Made by a program: the position numbers and the translations under genes. A DNA stretch of 64,000 nucleotides from Tanypteryx hageni (taxonomy: Eukaryota; Arthropoda; Insecta; Odonata; Petaluridae): assembly GCA_028673005.1 (NCBI GenBank), contig CM054113.1, forward strand, positions 174,389,956-174,453,955, written 5' to 3'. Of this stretch, positions 12,831 through 24,747 are shown piece by piece. How positions within the stretch are numbered: the first letter of the stretch is position 1; the number at the start of each line of letters is the position of its first letter. Under the pieces are notes generated by a model. The model saw nothing but the letters and a program-made list of their open reading frames with translations, made no database searches and was not told the DNA's origin.

Positions 12831-13483
12831 CATAACCCAGTTGATTTTTACTCTTCAGAAATTTTACTATTTTTATCTTGCAACTTATATAATGATAGGA
12901 CATTTTTATATGTTAATTTAAAGTCAAGAAAACGAAGTACCGTATTTACATTTTATCCACAGAAACGTGAGAAACGCTTCTGCGTAACCGGTCGCATTGC
13001 GTCTAGTGACCGGTTTATTTTTGGTATTGTGTGATCTCTGAGGGATTTGACACGGGGATTTATTTTGAGCATGAACCGTTTACGTTTATTTATGTAAAAT
13101 TTGCTCTTTTCTAGCTGAATAATGGCTGAGTTAGCGTAATTTCGCAAAATGAGCAAAAATTACTCATTTTAAATTAAATAACTTGAGAATTTGCAGCGGT
13201 TCAAACTTGAAAATTTCTGTGAGATCAATGAGCTAGACTCCAAGATAGGTTTTTGAGTTGTCTCCGTGAAATATAATGGCAATGGATGTAAATTTATCAT
13301 GTTTACGTACGTTAAAATTGTATTAAAGCATCATTTTTGAAGTCATTTCTTAAATATTTGCTTGTTGTCATAATTATATCATCAAATTCGGCTTCAGATA
13401 GATTATTCAACCGATATTGGTGTAAAATATAAAAATTTTGGAAGTGCAGAAATGACACAAATTACAGTTTTTTTCCAGATGTT
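12831..13483. other. Non-coding DNA
   Basis: AT-rich; contains CGGTCGCATTGCGTCTAGTG ACCGG near 13000. Nothing else is recognised. Confidence 0.35.
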
Positions 13484-13830
13484 TATCTCTCTCTCTCTCT
13501 TCTTCCGATCTCATCTCAACTTCTCAAAATTCCTTTCAGTGTCGTCTTCTTTCTCCTCCTACTTCCCTCCGATTTTATTCCCACCGTTATTCATTTCTAT
13601 TGTTCTACCTGTCTTTTACTCTCGCCCCATCATTTGCGTGTGGCGATTCCGTTTTCCTGGTCCCTTTCTTCATTCCTTCCCAACCGACTTCACTCTTCTT
13701 CCCTATACCTTTTACCCATTAGCTCTTTTTGTAATTTATCGTTACGTTCGAACCTTAAATTCCTTTCATCGGATTCTCCGAAATTCTCCCATTTTGTCAT
13801 CTTCTTTCTCTCTCTCTCTCTCGGCATTTT
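13484..13830. repeat. Pyrimidine-rich (C/T) domain on the + strand
   Basis: Runs of TC (13484-13500 and about 13807-13822) are embedded in about 350 bp of C/T-rich sequence. The frame at 13452-13979 is Ser/Phe/Leu/Pro-rich for this reason and is not considered a gene. Confidence 0.65.
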
Positions 13831-13966
13831 TGTTCCCTGTTGCGAAGGTAATGAAACGTCTTTCCGAAAGCAGTGAATTCGGAATGGGCGGGATGGAGTG
13901 TTTTGGTGGCGAGGAAGTAGGTGTAGGAGGGGAGAGAGGATTTGTGGAGGAAACTGGTGGAAAGGG

Positions 13967-14225
13967 GATAGATAGATAGATAGATAATCGTCTTTATTCG
14001 GGCGAAATTTGGACCATAAGGTCCATTCCTACATTTAAGAAGAAAGTGAGAAGGGATAATTCAAGGAAAAATGTCGTGAGAGAAGAGGAGTTGTAGTGGG
14101 TTAGTATATGATAAGGCTGGCGGGGGGCGTGGAGTGGAAGAAAGCAGCAGGGAGAATTTGAGCAGCGAAAGTCAATGAAAAATGATAAGGAAGACGTGGT
14201 TTGAGATACTATATGGATTTCCAAG
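13967..14225 (-). mobile_element. Retroposon 3' end with AATAAA and a TATC tail (minus strand)
   Basis: Read on the minus strand, the segment ends GTCCAAATTTCGCCCGAATAAAG followed by ACGATTATC and a repeated TATC tail (GATA repeats at 13967-13986 on +). A polyadenylation-like AATAAA just before a short tandem tail is typical of non-LTR retroposon 3' ends. The upstream 200 bp on the minus strand is open (13994-14224) but has no recognisable domain. The 5' limit is unknown. Confidence 0.5.
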
Positions 14226-14401
14226 AATGTAATTTGTCTCTTCGAATGAATTGATGGAATATGGCTATATTACGAAATGAGTTTTTTTTTTCGACGTGCA
14301 ACTATCGGCGTCCAAATCTCAGAAAAATATTTTTAAAATTTCCTTGTATTTGCATTAGATGGTTTCCACTTTAAATTTAAAACTAAATAGATATTCTAAG
14401 G

Positions 14402-14536
14402 CAGAGGTCGTCAAACAATGTCGTGTGGGCGACACGCGGCCCACGATAACTTTTTATGAGTACCTGCTAAGTTTGCAGCCCATCCAGGTGTTCGCAGCGT
14501 TCAATGGGGCCATGTAAGGAAGTTTTCCGATCCCTG
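14402..14536. mobile_element. hAT-type MITE, 135 bp
   Basis: Left end CAGAGGTCGTCAAAC; right end, reverse complemented, CAGGGATCGGAAAAC (11 of 15 match). Both are followed inward by hAT-like GCGGCCCAC / GGCCCCATTG blocks. The flanking 8-mers TTCTAAGG (14394-14401) and CTCTATGA (14537-14544) match at 5 of 8, acceptable for an old insertion but not proof. Too short to code. Confidence 0.5.
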
Positions 14537-14729
14537 CTCTATGAAGTTGGATTTTAGATTTTCAGTGTTACAGTTAGTCCTTGAAACAACCTATGCTTTC
14601 CTTATACTTGTGACACATTATCTTGAATGTAGATAATATTTTGCATCTGCATATATATACTAGTAGAAGGTGCTAGCATTCTGCAAGCATATCCTCTCAC
14701 CTTGAAAAATCATTAATTTATTTCATCAT

Positions 14730-15365
14730 TACAAGTATTTTTTTAATTCTAAAGATTTCACCCCCGCAGCGATTTTCGTTTTTCCCTTATGTAAAAATAA
14801 TAGATTAAAACAATCCCCAAACTTTGCATATTTAAGAATTTTTTCTCCATTATGGAATACGAATGCTACACATTTCTGCCAAATTTTAAAGTTGAAGCAC
14901 TTCTAGAAGTGAAATAATATTTTTCTAATTGTTTAAATTTTAAACATTTTTAACAGCTGCCGCAACATATTTATGGAGAGGTTCAAATATTTATTTGTGC
15001 AAATCCACTACTCTGTAAATAACATTAAATTTGTAGTTTCCTAGCTCATCCCGTAGTACCTAAACAGTTATCTATTTGTTTAAATTTTAAGAATTTTTAC
15101 CGGCAACACAAATTAAAATATCTAAATTTCTATAATCCCCATTTTGTTTTTTTTTACAAATCCTACCTCTAAAAAAAATTTCAGCTCCGTAGCACATTCG
15201 GAAATACATAAACCTTGAAAATTTGTTTAAACAATTGCAAATTTTTAGCGGCCGCATTGTTGCACTTTTTCAAGATCTTCGTTTTTTCTAGTCGGTTTTG
15301 CACAAAATCCTACCTAAGAAAAACATTTCCTATCTCCAGCTCATCTGGAAGTGCCTAAACATTAG
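14730..15365 (+). repeat. Degenerate tandem array, about 149-bp period
   Basis: A block of type AAATTTCAGCTCCGTAGCAC / TTCTGGAAGTGCCTAAA begins near 14879, 15030, 15179 and 15328. The spacings are 151, 149 and 149 bp. Each monomer also carries TTGTTTAAATTTT(A)A and a GCxGC(C)GCAAC-like block, and two carry ACAAATCCTACCT. The first copy contains the 14-bp palindrome CACTTCTAGAAGTG (14898-14911). One related monomer lies near 50390-50440. Confidence 0.65.
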
Positions 15366-15430
15366 TATCCTCCTACATGTTATATCCTCCTCCTCCTCTG
15401 TAAGGAACGTCTATATATAGTGATGTTTGG

Positions 15431-15458
15431 TGTTTGTGTGTGTGTGCGCGCGCGCGTG
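15431..15458. repeat. TG/CG alternating tract
   Basis: GTTTGTGTGTGTGTG runs directly into GCGCGCGCG: about 26 bp of almost strictly alternating purine-pyrimidine, a classical Z-DNA-prone composition. Confidence 0.8.
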
Positions 15459-16522
15459 CACCTAGAAAAGGACTTGAATTTGAACTTATATAAAATATCT
15501 GAGTTTTTTTGGGAGAGCAATAAATTTTATTAATTTTCTGTACATAGCATTTTAAATTTCAAAATATAATGCCAATCGTTCGTTCTAACAGTAAAATAAT
15601 CATGGTTAAAGTAAGTTTGGAAATTTTCACAGATATTAGTAAATGCAATAGTATTAACTAACAGTAACTTAGTTTTTTAAGGCTGGTTATTCATATCAAA
15701 AATCGTTTTAATTGAGCATCAACTATCGCATATACGATGATTATTGCATTATTTGGCTCGTTCTGTTAATTCGAAACATCCCTTCGTACTCATTAAAATA
15801 CAGGGCAATGGCACCGAATCATCGCCATCGAATAAATAACTGAAGTCGCACATATTAAACCCGGAATGAATGAAACCAAATCTAAAATGTTAAACTTAAA
15901 AAGTAATAAACATGTAAATGCCATTCTCGAATAAAAATTCTTACGCTTTAATCATGATAATTTTCCGTGAAGGAAATTTAGCATAAAGGCTTGAAATATA
16001 AAGACGAATGAAGTAAAAATTTTACTGTTTAGGTTGCTCCAGTTTTTCATAATTATAGCATAGAAATGATCTTTCATTACGTTTTTTGACGTACGTCTAC
16101 TGGCTAATTCGCAGGTATGATTCATGTGAAATAACTAAACCAAGGCACGCTAAACACCGGACAAAATAATGCTACGCTATAATCCAATGTTCTACGCACA
16201 ATATCATTCGGTCGATGACGCAAGAGAGCATAACACTGCCAAAGCGAGGCCATTACTTCTTCTCCACCTCCTCTCCTCATTATTATTTTTTTCCACCCCT
16301 CCTCTTGCTGGAAGCGACAAATCCCACCTCTTTTTGATCCCCGGAGATATCCTTAGCAACTGCGCAAAAGTAAAGACTGTGCCAAAAGGAAGCGAGGGAG
16401 GCAACAATCGAACGCTTTTTCCTCCTCTCTCTCTATCTCTCTCTACCTCGAAAACACCTTTCTTTTAACCTTGACCTTGGTTTCCCTTCTGGTATCCGTG
16501 ACGTGCGTTGAAGTCTCCCGGC
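15459..16522. other. Non-coding DNA
   Basis: AT-rich to about 16150, then mixed; CT-rich patches at 16255-16320 and 16415-16460. No gene is supported. Confidence 0.4.
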
Positions 16523-17030
16523 GGCGTAGAGGGAGAAAGAGATGGGGAGGAGCGATACAAAGAGGAAGTATTGCCTTCATTTTCCATCGGCAGTGATTGC
16601 GGTTTCGGACGTTCTTTTATATTTCAATGGTGCAGGGGAAATGGTGGGAAGGAGGAGAATGAGAGGAGGGAGACCGCGGTACGCTTCGAAAAAGACGGGG
16701 AAGAGGGATGAAGGGAATATATACATTTCGCTAAGAGGGAAAGAGAGAGGAATGAGAGGTTTTTAGCGGTGGAACTCACTCCGGATGCACTCGGTGAAGC
16801 AAGAGAGGTAATGGAGGGTTCGGCGGAGAGAGGGAAAGGAAGGAGTGTGAGTGAGGTAGTGAAAGGAGGGTGGAGGATATTGGGGAAATTTTCCTTCTCT
16901 CTCTGGCGCGTGATGGTAGATGGAGGGAGGGTGAGAGTTCCTTTAATACATTTTTTTACAAGAGAGATGGAGGGGTTCGCAAAAAAAGGATCTGGGATCC
17001 GGAGCGTTCCGAGAAACAAGATATCCGCAG
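16523..17030. repeat. Purine-rich (G/A) domain on the + strand
   Basis: About 500 bp of G/A-rich sequence with frames on both strands of biased composition (Arg/Gly/Glu on +, Ser/Leu/Pro on -). No domain is seen in them. Same kind of tract as 10798-12360. Confidence 0.6.
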
Positions 17031-17436
17031 GGGATTAATGGACATGCCGGAGAGAAGAATCAGGTCTGGTAATATCAAAATAAAGCTCTTTTTTATTTTC
17101 TATCTTTAAAAAAATCGTTAATGCTACGGAGAGCTGGGTCCACTAAAAAATGGTTGCAATTTGGGAGTTTCCTACTAGTTATATTCGTTTGCTTTTTAAA
17201 AAACCTAAAAGTAAAAATAATATTAATATAGTGAATCTTTGGTTTATTTCTTTAAATAGTTTACGTATGTTGATAAAAACTTTGACTTTTTGAATGTTTT
17301 CCGTATAACTTAACATGTCTAAGATAGGAATGTTTCCTAAGGCGTTTCAGTTTACCGGGTTTCATAAAATTGCTTGATGTGAACAAAGACGACAAGATTA
17401 AAAGTACGTTTGACAATCTAAAACAAAATCTTTTAA

Positions 17437-17800
17437 ATGGGAGGAGTTAGGAAAAGTTCAGCGTAGGGCACCAAGCCTTGTGAAACGAATTTATGACACT
17501 GCATAGTGCTTCTTCGTCATTAAAGAATTTGATTTGGATATCGTTAAATTAACGTCGACTGAAGGCTAAGGTGAAATTCCAATTGAAGTATAGATCAGAA
17601 AGTTCAGCTGAGGATTCACCATGTGTCACTGAATTACACGCTAATATCGGAAGACACGGTCACCGTGATAAAATACATGGGATAGGTTGTACGACGGAGA
17701 GATAGCCTACAATATGTTAGAGAATATGGTGCGTTGCATCCCCTAGCACCCACCTGTCTAGTGAATTGCAAGGTATTTTGTACATTTAAGTAACCATAAT
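17437..17800 (+). mobile_element. LINE 3' end, family 1 (+), decayed
   Basis: Translation gives KVQRRAPSLV, typical of the segment after the RT domain in jockey/CR1-like LINEs. In another frame it gives LKNLIWISLN then, after a stop, RRLKAKVKFQLKYR, like the family consensus L..L.W.SL..RR. The DNA then continues GGTGCGTTGCATCCCCTAGC and AATTGCAAGGTATTTTGTAC, homologous to the 3' ends at 28150-28345, 36788-37290 and 59480-60500. Stops and frameshifts make it non-functional. Confidence 0.65.
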
Positions 17801-18207
17801 CATTTCTCGACCTAGAGTATTATCATCATGTGCCAAAACACCTGATGATAATCTTTATTAACTTAGTTATTATTTTAACCGCAAACTACTATTTAGTTAG
17901 TCACGCTCGCCCTCGATTTGTGAATGCGTTCTCCTGAAGAGCCTTTACGAGTCACTGAACAACTTCGCCGCTCACATATATTAGCCGCGCCATAGTTAAG
18001 CCCAATGATGCAGTTTGGAGATACAATATTTTCATTCGGTTGAATTATCTTCCATCCCGATCAGACGGCATAACTCTCTTCAAACCCCAACATCAACTCC
18101 CGTTCCCAACTTCTCCGTTACATCTCACGTTTTGTCTTCACCTCCCTTCAATTATGCTCGCCACTGAGTAACTTTCACTTCGTCGCCTTTGAAAGGTAGG
18201 TTATTTG

Positions 18208-20291
18208 CAGTGGCGTAACTACAAAATTCTTGGCTCCCTCCGCAAAATTTTCGAATGGACCTCCTTCAAAACAACCACACTAAAATCATTCTACACTCGC
18301 TTCGAAAATATTGAATAAATGATATAATATACTTTTTAATATACATATAATTTTATTTACAAGATACAGAGCAATAGCATATTTGACGAATGGAACTTTC
18401 TTTTGGTAAAATTCTTTGGTAAGACAAAATAAGTTAATATTAAGGAAGATTTTAATCTTATAACAAACGTTTCAAAGAGATATGGCGATATTAGCCTTAG
18501 GTCTGATAATTTATCACCTTCTGGATTCGACCATATTATACTGATTCGTCCATCTACTTGAAGAAATGATTTTAATTTTCTGAAAGTTTCTAGTAATCGC
18601 AGTTTTTCTATTTCGATGTGTTATAAGAAAATAAGCAATGGCGAAACATTTTAAAGAAGATGATTAATGTATCAGAGAGCAAAAACGCAGTTTTTTGCTT
18701 CTACTGTAAGCTCTTTGATCTATTAAGTAGAAGTAGTTTAGTAGCAAAGCAAAGAGTGAACAATTGGAAGCATCTTAGTGAATGCGTAAAATCTCAACAT
18801 ATGAAATGCCATAAAATGTGGCTTGAAATGAATCAGCGGCTTAACAAGAATAAAACTTTAAATGAAGACGCGCAGACACTTATTAGGAAAGAAAGAAGTA
18901 ATTGGAGAAGTGTACTAGAAGGTTTAATTAATATAACCTTATAACTGGCCAAAATAATTTAGGTTTTCGTGGATGTTCAGATAGATTATTTAAACGGCAT
19001 AATGGTCATTTTCTAGGTCTCGTGGAACTACTAGGCAAATTTGATTTGGTTATGAGTGAGCACGTTGAATAATATCGTCTGAAACCCACGTTCGTTACTG
19101 CGGTTAAACTATTCTAAATGAATTGATTGATATGCTAGGAGATTGTACTCGTAAAAGTATATTTGAATGAGCTAGAAAATTCTCCATTCTGAATAGTAAC
19201 GTAAATTGATTAATACGGTTGCAGGGTGTCTTATTAATTAATAAACTAATTTCACTCTTATAATTTTTTCGATTTCCCTTTTTTTATTTGGTATATTTTC
19301 GAAAATGCAGGTGTGTACAAGGACGATTTTCCACCAGAGACTGTAGGAACATGCTTTGTGGTAATGGGATTCTAGTAATGCGATTGAGTATTAATGTTCA
19401 TGTAATAACAAGAAATTATATGACTTATCTGTTGATCATTTGTGAAAATCCTAACTTTTGCGATGATATATATTTAAGCACTTATGACTGAATACATCAT
19501 TTTTCACTGAAATCACAAAAGTCGGGATGCTTTTAATAGGGGTCAGTGATTCGGCCTCGTGCAAGCAGCAGCAATGCGGAATAAACAATAATACCTTGCA
19601 CACTGTATAATGTAGTAAAATAAAGAATAAATTTGTGTTTTACTTACCAAATTACTCGGATATTTTTTCCTTCAAAGAGACCGAAAAATATTCCAGGTTT
19701 TTCGATAATCCTCACAGAATAACGTGTTCACACTTCAAGCGAGATTCCACCGTTCTAAACTTAGCCTTCTTCCCTATTTTGTTCTCACGCCTAATGAATA
19801 AAAGGACCTTTTGTCTTCCATTTGATTTATCCAGATGGCTCTCAAGGAATAATATACATATAACTTCATAAGACTGAGCGGCTTACTAATTTATAGTGGG
19901 TGGGAATAATTTTCAGTAATGACTTGTAAACAATGCTGGGCCGGTAGAGGGCCCGGGAGAGAAATCATGGGCCCCGGTGCTTCTTCTGCTCTCGGCCCCA
20001 TTGCCGCTACTTCCCACCACCATAATAATATAATTATAATTTTCCGCTGAAAATATTCAACAATACATTTTTCAAATTCTCCATTGTCTATCATAGCTCA
20101 GTATATATAATATGATATTGTAAGACACGCAGAAATATTTATATATGAGTGCTCGAGTTCGGGCACCTAAGTCACGGGCCTCGGTTATCAGCACCGGGTG
20201 CACCCTCCCCCCCCTCCCTCTTCCGGACACTGGGTTGGTTTCGCGGTCCCCCCGCTGTGGCGGACCTGGCGACATAGTAGTTACGCCCCTG
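18208..20291 (+). mobile_element. hAT element, 2.08 kb, with 8-bp target duplication
   Basis: The left end is CAGTGGCGTAACTAC and the reverse complement of the right end is CAGGGGCGTAACTAC (14 of 15 match). The flanking 8-mers GTTATTTG (18200-18207) and GTTCTTTG (20292-20299) match at 7 of 8, the target-site size of hAT elements. Inside lies a decayed transposase with a ZMYM/TTF-type N-terminus (18625-19205). The right part is GC-rich with GGGCC blocks, as in related hAT termini. No intact gene remains, so it is an immobile relic. Confidence 0.85.
18625..19205 (+). pseudogene. Decayed hAT transposase (TTF zinc finger and DUF4371-like part)
   Basis: The open frame from 18660 begins after the family's usual start. 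It reads SESKNAVFCFYCKLFDL, the C-x2-C start of the TTF-type zinc finger found in ZMYM-like hAT transposases, then NNWKHLSECVKSQHMKCH and WRSVLEGLI. After a stop at 18942 and a frame change it continues GFRGCSDRLFKRHNGHFLGL, VELLGKFDLVMSEHV and TILNELIDMLGDCTRKSIF. These match the order seen in this family (zinc finger, then the start of the RNase H-like domain). The segment expected to hold the first catalytic Asp reads ILNSNVN, so that residue seems lost. The C-terminal catalytic half and hAT dimerisation region are not recognisable. Several stops make it a pseudogene. Family assignment is fairly sure; exact limits are not. Confidence 0.75.
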
Positions 20292-20299
20292 GTTCTTTG

Positions 20300-21369
20300 A
20301 AACCCACATCTCTCCTCGACTGGTGGATAATAATTAGAGAATATTTTATTAATCAGAAGGTTATTTTGGCGCCATGAAACCACCGTCTGCGCGTCAAACT
20401 ATCATAAAATATGTATTAGAAAAACTCTACGAATTTATATTGCTTACAAATTCAGTGAATGATAAATTAGCTTCGGCAGAACCGAAATATAATTAATTCT
20501 TCATTTTTTATTTTCGATTATAAATGCCAAGAAAAAATGTGCCGATGTGTTGAAAACAATTAGCGAAAATTAGCTATTCACTATGCCTATTACAAAGGTT
20601 TCTGATAAATATAATTTATGTGAAATATTAGTCACATGTCAAGTCACGTCAAATCTTCCGATAAGGCTTAATTTGAGTGATGCATGTCAATAAAAATACA
20701 AAATTTAAAGTAAAAATTACATCATCCCTGAATTAAATTATTTATAGAACATGACTAGCTGTAATATTCATTACATCATAACACTGGATAAGAAATGTTT
20801 ATCGAATGAATTATATATGTTTTTAAAGTTCTTAACTTCAGATTATGTATATACTCCAAAATAAATGCTGGGGCTGTAACATACGTTGAATTTTTAAACA
20901 TTTCCTCAGCAATCTGTCATCTCGCACTTTGTCTACAAAATTGATGGAAAGTACATGTTAACTTAACCATAGCAAGAGAAATATTTATGCTACTGAGTGA
21001 TCATACCATACAAACTAAATGAGCCGATTTCAATTCACACTTGCGAATGGATAATGTCTATCCTATCCCCATACTATCATATTTGCCAAACTTTTTCGCA
21101 AGAACGTAAAATAAATTACATTACATTTTGCTAAACAGAAATGCCGAGGTAGCTATGTCACCCAAGTCATAATTAACCTAACATTAGCATAACAATTTAA
21201 ATAACCATGAAAAATATTTCGTTTGGAAATCATGCTATAAACACTAAAACATAAAATGAAAACTACATTTCCAGAAAGATCCACAACAATGACGGCTGTA
21301 TAAAAAAAATAATCTGACATTTCACCAGTATAAAGATCACACATTAAAACACGCTTAAAACCTGAATAA
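20300..21369. other. AT-rich non-coding DNA
   Basis: No recognisable gene or element; frames are short and without domains. Confidence 0.4.
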
Positions 21370-21443
21370 AATCGTCTGCCTTAGCAATGAGTGCTTGCGA
21401 CCCCCTTAAAATCCTCTCGCGACCCACCGTTTGAGAACCACTG
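21370..21443 (-). mobile_element. Solo hAT terminus
   Basis: The reverse complement starts CAGTGGTTCTCAAACGGTGG then GTCGCGAG, a widespread hAT terminus type (known family feature). No matching left end with the flanking 8-mer CTCTAGGT was found upstream, so this is a fragment. Confidence 0.45.
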
Positions 21444-21479
21444 CTCTAGGTAATTGCTAGTGTAAACGCTTCTTAGGCC

Positions 21480-21575
21480 CATCGAAGCCCTCGAGGCTCC
21501 CACTGCGGCCCTCTGAACCACTCACAATTACGAATGTGGCCCGCCATGTAGAAAAGGTTGTCGACTCCCGCTTGA
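21480..21575 (-). mobile_element. Second hAT-like terminus
   Basis: On the minus strand it reads GGGAGTCGACAACCTTTTCT then ACATGGCGGGCCACATT and AGGGCCGCAGTGGGAG, the GGGCC-rich subterminal pattern of a hAT family. No partner end was identified. It lies back-to-back with the terminus at 21370-21443. Confidence 0.4.
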
Positions 21576-21886
21576 CTCCGGCAGAAAGATAGCAGTCGAT
21601 GAAAAAATCGCCTTATGTATTTTTCTCGACAATTCTTCTCTCACATGTTAATTTTCATACTCAAGTTAATGAGAACTAAACTAAGGTTTGCAAGTCGCAC
21701 AAAAGAAACAAATGCTCAAAGCGAAAATATGAAGATATTGCTTGAGTTACATTTAGGTAATTTTGCAATAAATTTTACTTACCTCTATTTATTGGATGGC
21801 CGTAGATCTGGGAATGTTACAAAATGAAATCCATCCCTCCAGGTATAACAATTTCTTCGACACTTGCAAAGAAACGACTATGTCCT

Positions 21887-21898
21887 TGTGTGTGTGTG

Positions 21899-21951
<53 letters not shown>
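21887..21951. repeat. (TG)n(TA)n microsatellite
   Basis: TG repeats at 21887-21899 are followed by about 48 bp of TA repeats to 21951. Confidence 0.95.
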
Positions 21952-21952
<1 letters not shown>

Positions 21953-24747
21953 CGGTCCACTGAGCATTTAACAAGGCAACTGGAACTCAGCTCCTGGAAA
22001 TGAACGCAACTGTGCGTAAGATTTCTTAAGAGATAAATATTCATTGCAAATAAAATAAGGTGATGAATTACAGGTAGTGTTCCATATGTAGCTCACAGTC
22101 ATAAACTTGATTGAAAATTAACAATTTTGAATATTTTTATGAGGTGAACGAATGGCTCGAGCCCCATCTGAAACACCAGCCTAAGAAAGTATAATCTATA
22201 CCAGGGTTACCAAACAAGACACGGCCAAATGTGAGAGCCACTCATTACTTTGACTCTACTGTGAGCAGTTTGAAGAGAAAGCACGGAGACCAAAATGGAG
22301 AAACGAAGAGAAAGGAAAGAACATGAAAATGTTTACTAAATAGGAACAATATTGTAATTTGTGCCTAATTAAAATACATACTATTTTGTGAAATGTGGGT
22401 AAAAGTTTTAACAAAACGCATAGGCTTGTTATTGTGATATACTGAAATTATCAAATGTAACCCGCCATATAATGCGGAATTTATCTGTTTAAGGTTTATG
22501 CAATTTGAGTTTTAATCCCCCAAAATTGTCGGCGTTGTATAACAAAAAGTGCCCCTTGAAAAAAACAAATTCCATATTTAGTACACTATGTGTCGAAAAT
22601 GTTGAATGACGTGGAAGTCCTTTCCGCGAATTAGAAAATAAAAAATCCCTGTGGCCACTCCTCCAAGAATCGATTTCGTAAGATAGAATCAGTCATGGGC
22701 GAAAAGAGATACGGTTGTCTCGAGGGTAACATTCTTAGCGAATCCAGCTGCTGGCGCCTAATACCCACCCTAGAACTGCTCTCGCAAAACATTTTTTGTG
22801 TTGGGAGAGAGGATGGCGGAAGAAATTGGAGAAGATAGGGATAGTGAAATATGGGCAGATGTAGTCCTGGAAGAGGCGGAAAACATCTCGGATAGGAAAC
22901 TTGGGAGATAACAATGCTGTTGACTTTCTCTTTTTCTCACCTTCTACCATTTCTCCCTGTCTTATTCCCTAAATCCATTTCTTTCTTAGTCTATTTCTCA
23001 GTCCCTTGAAGCCTCTATCAAACAACTTCTCCCTTTCTCTAACAGCAAAATCAATACTTGTACAAAAAACCTCACAATTATTTTGTATCTCAACCTTTTT
23101 CCTGCATTGAAGAAACAGTGTCGTCTGAGCAATCATCCTCATTCCCCGTAGTCGGCGTCCTACCTCATTGATGATGTCAAGATTAATTCCGAGCGTTGTA
23201 ATTTTAAAAATCAAAATATCATAGGATGCCCTCGGGCATGAATTTGGAAACCAGAGAAAACGCGGATTGTTTCCAATCACATTTTATGGAGGAGAATCTC
23301 TACTCATAAGCGCAGTTAATTGTAACTATTATAGGATGAATAAACTGAATTACGACACTACAGTATGCGCTTACAGTTAAATTGAGAGCCAAGTTCTCAA
23401 GTAAAATTTCTTTTGTGGAATTGTTAACGGCTATTAGCTAACTTGAATAATTCAGGAATAAGTAATTTTGTACAAAAAAGAGAAATTCAGTTCTAATCTT
23501 GAATATCCCCAATACCTATAACAAAACTACATAAAATTTTTATTGCTATTGGAGATTCCTAAGATAAGTACTTATTTTTTCAATTTCTTATACCAAACTG
23601 CTTATTCTTGAATTTGTTTTCAGCCGTAAGACGAGCTCGATGATTCTCCAGTGAATTTCTTGATTAATAGCAATTGCACTCTGGACCGATGCGATGAGTT
23701 GGAGAGAAGCAACGATGCTTCGATTAACGCTTAGCAACAGAAAAAAGAACATTTGTCAAAAAATTAATAATTCGTAAAATAAAAAATGAATAATAGTGAA
23801 TAAAAAATTCATGGAAGTGAATTTTTCCATAAATAATGTCTATTTGATACCATTTCTTAATTAACATCTTGAATTTTGTAAGTTCAGAGCTAATTTTATT
23901 TTATTATACGTATCGTTGGATCAGGCAATCAGGCCAAGGAAACCGTGAACATAGAGTCAAATAATCTTTGGTACTTCGGAATTTTATTAAAGATACCATG
24001 ACGCAATCTTTGACTCACATTTTTGGATTAGTGTCGCGCCGCCGACGTAGTCTCCAATTATATTACTTGTTGGGTCAAGCTGTAAAAGGCGTTCTCGATG
24101 TCCAAAAAAACGAGAGTATTAGACAAGACCCAATTATCATGCCTCAACACCCTCTCCGAGTGAAATGGAAAGCATTTCTTTAATATGCCCCTCCTCCAAT
24201 TGCGGTAAGAAAACAAATCGTATATTTCAACATGTTAAAAGACGCTTTCACAAAGGGAAACCATTATAAACCTTTTTTCACATATTTTACGTCGCCGTCG
24301 TAAAATTGGTTATCCCATTCGAGGCAGTGGATGTACCAGAGGGAAAATTGCGCGGTGGACGCGAAAGAATCTCCTCCGACGCGAAAAATCGTGGTTCTTC
24401 CACCAGCTCCACAACACAGCTGTAAGCTCTCGAAACCTATACTAGGATATGCTAAACTGTTGCTGCTCTTGCCCGGATCTTCGAAGGCTCGTAAAAAAAA
24501 GGAACGAAGATAAAATAAGATGGAAGCAGAACGTCGTTTTAATTCCTATTTATGGAATTTCTTTCGAATGCCGTGAGGTGATCAGAACTTTTTCACGTCA
24601 TAATATTTATGCAGAGAGATCGTTTTCAAAGGAACGACAGCCTGGCGATAAAAAATTCATTTTAAGGCACTCCACCCAGCTCTAAGAGAACATAAGTGCC
24701 TGCCAACCCGACTTTATATCCAAAAACCGTGATAAATGAACAATACA
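21952..24747. other. Non-coding DNA, possible hAT left end at 22202
   Basis: CAGGGTTACCAAACAAGACA followed by CGGCC at 22202 resembles a hAT left end, but no right end was found. Frames at 22735-23280 and 23968-24685 show no recognisable domain. No gene is supported. Confidence 0.35.

Noticed and set aside
14402..21443. A single 7-kb hAT element joining the ends at 14402 and 21443
   Set aside because: Some similarity of ends (CAG.GGT..TCAAAC), but the flanking 8-mers fit poorly and a closer right end at 14536 pairs better with 14402.
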